DNA from: Liolophura sinensis
Lineage: Eukaryota; Mollusca; Polyplacophora; Chitonida; Chitonidae
Assembly (NCBI RefSeq): GCF_032854445.1
Contig: NC_088301.1
Coordinates: 47,861,116 to 47,925,115 of the forward strand
Length of the DNA stretch: 64,000 bases
Reading direction: 5' to 3'
Shown here: positions 56,801-62,800 of the stretch, one piece after another
Position numbering within the stretch: the stretch's first letter is position 1
Layout of the letters: each line of letters starts with the position of its first letter
The notes under the pieces: model-generated
Told to the model about the DNA's origin: nothing
Databases searched by the model: none
What the model saw: the letters and a program-made list of their open reading frames with translations, nothing else
Program-made: the position numbers and the translations under genes

Positions 56801-59800
56801 TGCAATAACCCATCGTGAGTGCTGACCGTTTGGTTGAACGGCATTGCTTCACTCGTGTAAAATCAAGCACTTATCGCCAAAACTATTCTGTAACATTCTT
56901 TGTATGTATTTTTTTTTTGTTACAGATGCTAAATAAGAGCACTGGTTATCGACTGTGTTGGGTAGATTAAACTTGGTTCTTGTGATCATTAATAGACAAA
57001 CTAATATCTTCCAAAATACCTGACTTCTTAACAGCTATCAACAGATGTAGCAGAGATGACTGGAAGGACAGGTGCAAAGTACAGGTGTAGCCATTATTTA
57101 ATCGTACACATATGCACTTTACAGAGCTATATTTGTCTGAAGTGCCGAAAACATTTAGAGCAGATGGGGAACAGAAGCTTTTCGTGTTTTTAGTTTGATA
57201 TTTTCTGTTTGCTTACTTTCCTACTAACCTTTCTCCTTCATGCTCCTTTTCCAGGCCTCAGAATGGAGGCAGGTATTGCCTGGGGAAAAGACGGAAGTAC
57301 AAATCTTGCAATATCAAGGTAAGGGACATAACTCTGTCTGTTGTTACTTATTGATGGATTCTCAGATGTCTGATCAATAATGGCTTCATTTCATGTTGAT
57401 TTATACATCTATACATTGGTCTGACATTGATCTTTAGTGTCCCTGTTTTGTTATATGTTATGTGATAGTGTTATATTTGTAAATCTATCCAATATTTCAT
57501 TTTTCATAGACACCTTACTTACATGTACATACATGTGGTTTGTATTGATTTTAACAATGAATTTGTTTTTTGATATATAACTTTATAAATATTCATTGTT
57601 CTTTTGTCAGAATTGCCCACCCAGCAAAATGGATTTCCGAGAGGAGCAGTGTTCTAAGTTTAATGGAAGATTCAGTATTAATGGTCTACCTCCAAATGTT
57701 AGTTGGGTGCCCAAGTATTCAGGAAGTAAGTGTTCTATGTTTGAATTTTTGTTATCCCCTTTCCAGCTCCGTTGCTGACAAGTTAAGCTTCCTGTTATCA
57801 GTATAGCCCAGTTTTACTCTGTCTGCTTGTCTGGTTTTTATTAGGCTACAGTCAACACATATAACATTGAAGGAGGGTCATTTTTTAATTTAGCAGATTT
57901 GACGTATATTAGTTTTCTTAACAGTAGATTTAATGAAAATTATGTGGAGGGAATTATATTCCGTTAGCCTGTCACCACCTAATATCTCAAGTGGGAGGTA
58001 GTAATAAACATATTGAGTTAATTAAGCTGGTCGTTACTGTCTCATTAAGGTTATTTAGCCTACTGGCCCTGCAATTATTCTCCACGTTGGTGCAAAGCTC
58101 ACCCAGCATGCATAGAGTGGAGGAATGTAATAGATTCTTGATGCACAGTTTAATTTTGTCTCCTTGATAATATACAAACTTGTAGGACATTTCAACAGTG
58201 ATTTCCCATGAAAACAGGAATGTTAAAACAGTTTAATTTGGCCTGAATTATTAAACAGCAGAATCCACTACTGGGAAACTCCTATAAATTCTTTTCAGGC
58301 TAAAATTTTTATCCAGGCAAAAACTTTCTGTTTCAGTTTTGCTGAAAGATGTATGTAAGCTGTTCTGCAGAGCATCTACCAGTAGTGCATATTACCAGCT
58401 GGATGATAAGGTCATTGATGGCACAAAATGTTGGCCAGACACTACTGATATTTGTGTCAATGGTAAATGCAGAGTGAGTGATATTTACACTATTATTTAT
58501 TTATTTATATCTATCTATATTTGCACATGAAGCTATAGTCAACAATTTTTCACATATATGACATTGATGGGTGGAGGAAATCAGAGTAAATCACAACTGA
58601 TAATCTTCTGACTCAAAACCACATCCAAAGGAGCGAGTGCTTTATTTGAACACACATCCTCATTGGTCAAGGGCCTAACATTTACACTGAAACAGCCATT
58701 TTAGCCATCTGATCAATTATTATGGTATCTTTCAACAAACAAGTGCTGATGTATGTTAACATTTGGTAACATACAAAAATTGTTTCTACTGTCTATATTA
58801 GTAGTCCACTTTCACTTACTACAAATTCAACAAGAATAATAAACATTGGTGTAGCACCTGGAAGACTAACCTATTTCCAGTGTTAGTCTCTAAAGTGCTC
58901 ATTACAGACTCAGTAAATGTTTATTTTGCATGTATCAATGTGACAGTTGCAATGTATGGAGCAATTTTCTAGGCAATTCACAAGGAACATTATGCACATT
59001 ACCTCATAAAACTTTTGAATTGATGGAATGGCTTGTGAACAGTGAACTTCTTTATCTTGCAAATATGAAAATTGATGACTTTAATTGTTGTATTTTCTCA
59101 GAAAGCTGGCTGTGACAACAGACTTGGATCTGACATGAAACGTGACAAATGTGGCGTATGTGGGGGTGACAGCTCTTCCTGTAAGACTGTGGCTGGTACA
59201 TTTAACAAGGTTAAGTATGGTAAGTTCTGCTGGATCGTCCGCACTATTTGTCTGCTGGACCTTCTCATTGGATATCAGTTTGGTAGATATCTTTGAGAAG
59301 TAAAATGTAGGATTCTAATGCTAAAACTTGGCCGACCACACTGGGTTTCGAGCATGTATTGCTGGTGGTGAGTTGCCTAGCTTGTCATGGAGGTACAGAT
59401 CTTCTTAGGGGTATATTTATGTTAATATTTGTTATTTGTCAAGATGTTGCACATTTGCAGCATAAAAGTATTGTGGGTTTCTGGTTCTGTACTGTCACGT
59501 TTTTTCTCGTTGTTGTTTGTCGCGATGAAGGTGGTTCATCTTATTCACATTATAATGTAATGTGGTAAACTGTTATATTAAGAAGGATGTGAAAATAGCG
59601 TGGAAGGAGGGGGATGTACTCTAGCTATGTTTTTGGATTTTTTGGATCTTTGGTTTTGGATTGTAATGGACTGTCTCCTATTTTTATCAAGGTTACAACT
59701 TTGTGACAAAGATCCCAAGTGGTTCCCTAAATATTGATATCAGACAGTTTGGCTATGGACACTCGAAGGATGATGACAACTACTTGGGTAAGTATAGGCC

Positions 59801-62800
59801 TTATTAATGGAGGTCAGGGTGAGAATTAGAGATTTTACTCGTGGTGAAGATAGGCAAAATATTTGGAAAAATAAGAGTGGGGGAAATGACATCAGGTCAT
59901 ATAATGTAATGTGGTGTTGTGTAAGGATAAGTGAGGTTACAATGATATGTCAAGATGGCGATGCATGGAATCTCAACAATTGTCAGGGTGGTGATGGTTG
60001 GGGTCCTCTGGGCTTATTACGAATGGTCACCTAGGATTGTCAGGGAGAGGAGAAACAGGGTCACTGAGGATTTCAGGGTTGGGAAGAACAGGTTGACTGG
60101 GAATTGTATTGGTGAAGATGGTTGAGGTCATCTAAGCTCATCATCAGGTGTAATGTAGGCTTGTCAGGGAGGCTGTGGTTGGGGTCATAGAGGCTTATCA
60201 GGAAGGAGCTGGTTGGTGTCATCAGGATAGGGATGGTTGGGGTCAAATAGGTTTATCAGAATAGGGATGGTTGGGGTCAAATAGGTTTATCAGAATAGGG
60301 ATGGTTGGGGTCAAATAGGTTTATCAGAATAGGGATGGTTGGGGTCAAATAGGTTTATCAGAATAGGGATGGTTGGGGTCAAATAGGTTTATCAGAATAG
60401 GGATGGTTGGGGTCATTCAGGTTTATCAGGGAGTGGATAGTTGGGAGGCGTATCAGGGAGGTAATGGTTGTGGTCATCTAGGTTTATCAGGATAGGGATG
60501 GTTTGGGTTATATTTGGTGTATCAGGGAGTGGATAGTTGGGATCATGGAGGCATATCAGGGAGGGGTTGATTGGGGTCATCTAGGTTTATCAGGGAAGGG
60601 ATGATTGGAGTCACCCAGGATTGTGTGACTTTAGAGGAACAGGGTCACTGAGGATTGTCAGGGTGGGGAGGAATAGGTCACGCATGATTGTCAGTGTGGA
60701 GGAATAGATCACCCATGATTGTCAGTGTTTGGAGGAACAGGGTAACCCAGGATTGTCAGGGTGGGAAGGAACAGAGTCACCCAGGATTGTCATTGTGGGA
60801 AGGAACAGGGTCACCCAGGATTGTCAGGGTTTGGAGGAACAGTCACCCAGGACTGTCAATGTGGGAAGGAACAGGGTCACCCAGGATTGTCGGGGTGGGG
60901 AAGAACAGGGACATCCAGGATTGTCATTGTGGGTAGAAACAGGGTGACCTAGGATTGTCTGGGTGGAGAGGAACAGGGTGACCCAGGATTGTTATTGTGG
61001 GGGGGAACAGAGTCACCCAGGATTGTCATTGTGGGAAGGAACAGAGTCACCCAGGATTGTCAGGGTTTGGAGGAACAGGGTGACCCAGGATTGTCATTGT
61101 GGGGAGGAACAGGGTAATCCAGGATTGTCAGGATGGGAAGGAACAGAGTCACCTAGGATTGTCAGGGTTTGGAGGAACAGGGTGACCAAGAATTGTCAGG
61201 GTTTGGAGGAACAGGGTCACCTAGGATTGTCATTGTAGGGAGGAACAGGGTTACCCAGGATTGTCAGGGTTTGGAGGAACAGGGTTACCCGGGATTGTCA
61301 GGGTTTGGAGGAACAGGGTGACCAAGGATTGTCAGGGTTTGGAGGAACAGGGTTACCCAGGATTGTCAGTGTTTGGAAGAACAGGGTCAAACAGGATATG
61401 GAGGGAGAAGGTCACCCAGGATTGTTAGGGTTGGGAAGAACATGGTCACCCAGGATTGTCAGGGACATGAACATGAGTACTAACCCTGGCATTTATTTCT
61501 TTGCAGTCTTGATGAACTCTGAAATGGAATATATTCTCAATGGGAATTACATTGTGAGTATGTTTAAGCGGCACATCAAAGCTCATGGTGCTACCATTGA
61601 ATACAGCGGATCGGATACTGAAGTTGAGAGAATCAACGCTACAAAAATGTTGCAAGAAGACTTAATCCTGATGGTAAGAGAAAGAGGAAGTGATGCTTCA
61701 CTTGATTTTTATAGTGCTAAAAATAATAAAATAAACTTTAATTTTGTAAAACTTTAAGCTTAAACTTTTATTTAGAGCATTTAGGGAATTTCTTAATGTG
61801 CAATAAATTAAATTAAAACCATTGATTTAAATTGTTTTCATGTTGTATTGTGTCATGTATTAATTCATTGCTAGCGGTTTGAGGTCTACCTGTGTTTACC
61901 TGTACAGGTGCTGTCAGTGGGAAAGTTGTACCCTCCAGACATCAGGTATTCCTACACAGTTTCAGTTGGTCAAGCCAAAGAGTTTGAATGGAACAGGAAA
62001 GGACCTTGGGAAGCGTGCTCACATGTCTGTCAAGGTCAGTTGGCCTGTCATCTTGGCAAAACTTCAGATCTAAAATTTTTGTGATTTTGTGTACAGCTTT
62101 ACAAATTTTAGTTCAGATCAATTTATTTAGATTACTTCTGAGTTCCATTATTATGATTAAACTAATCTACTTTGTTTCTTTTCCTTCTTCACATATTAAG
62201 TTAGAGAAATGTATAAAATTACTAATGTAGTGTGAAATTTTGAAGTGTGTATGAGATAATGTACAACTAGTTTAAAGAGCGGTCTAAATCTCTATATTTT
62301 AAAAGCTAGGTGAAATGATAAAGATTGAATCTGAATTAATTGTTTAAATCGTAAAAAATGGCAGTGTAATGAAACATCTCATGCAAATTTTGGAGGGTAA
62401 TATGGAAACAACAGTTTTGCCTTGTGTGACATCATGCCAGAACACATGGCCTCACCCACCTATGACATATAGCCACAAATAATGCTATGCATGCTTTGTA
62501 AGTGATTACAGGATTGCTTTACTTCATATCTGCATGATTGTCTGATATGAAGGAATATTGTCATGTAACAGCAGGCAAATTTTACGGACATTGTCGCAAG
62601 ATTTGTTTTTTTTAGGACTCTTTCAGCCATAGAAGTTGAATAGTTTTATTTAGCATAAATCCTTTTGAAACATGATGTTAGCTCTGTTCCATGGTGTTTC
62701 CATCATATTATTTAACATTTCTACCTTGTTTCTGAAGTAGCACTTTAACTTATTTGTACAGAAATCTGTTTGGTGCAAGTTATGAGTTCTATTGTTCAAC

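Noticed and set aside
60688-61460. Open frames across the 34-bp minisatellite
   Set aside because: They recur in all frames because the unit lacks stops; the peptides are repeats of the satellite and not a protein family.
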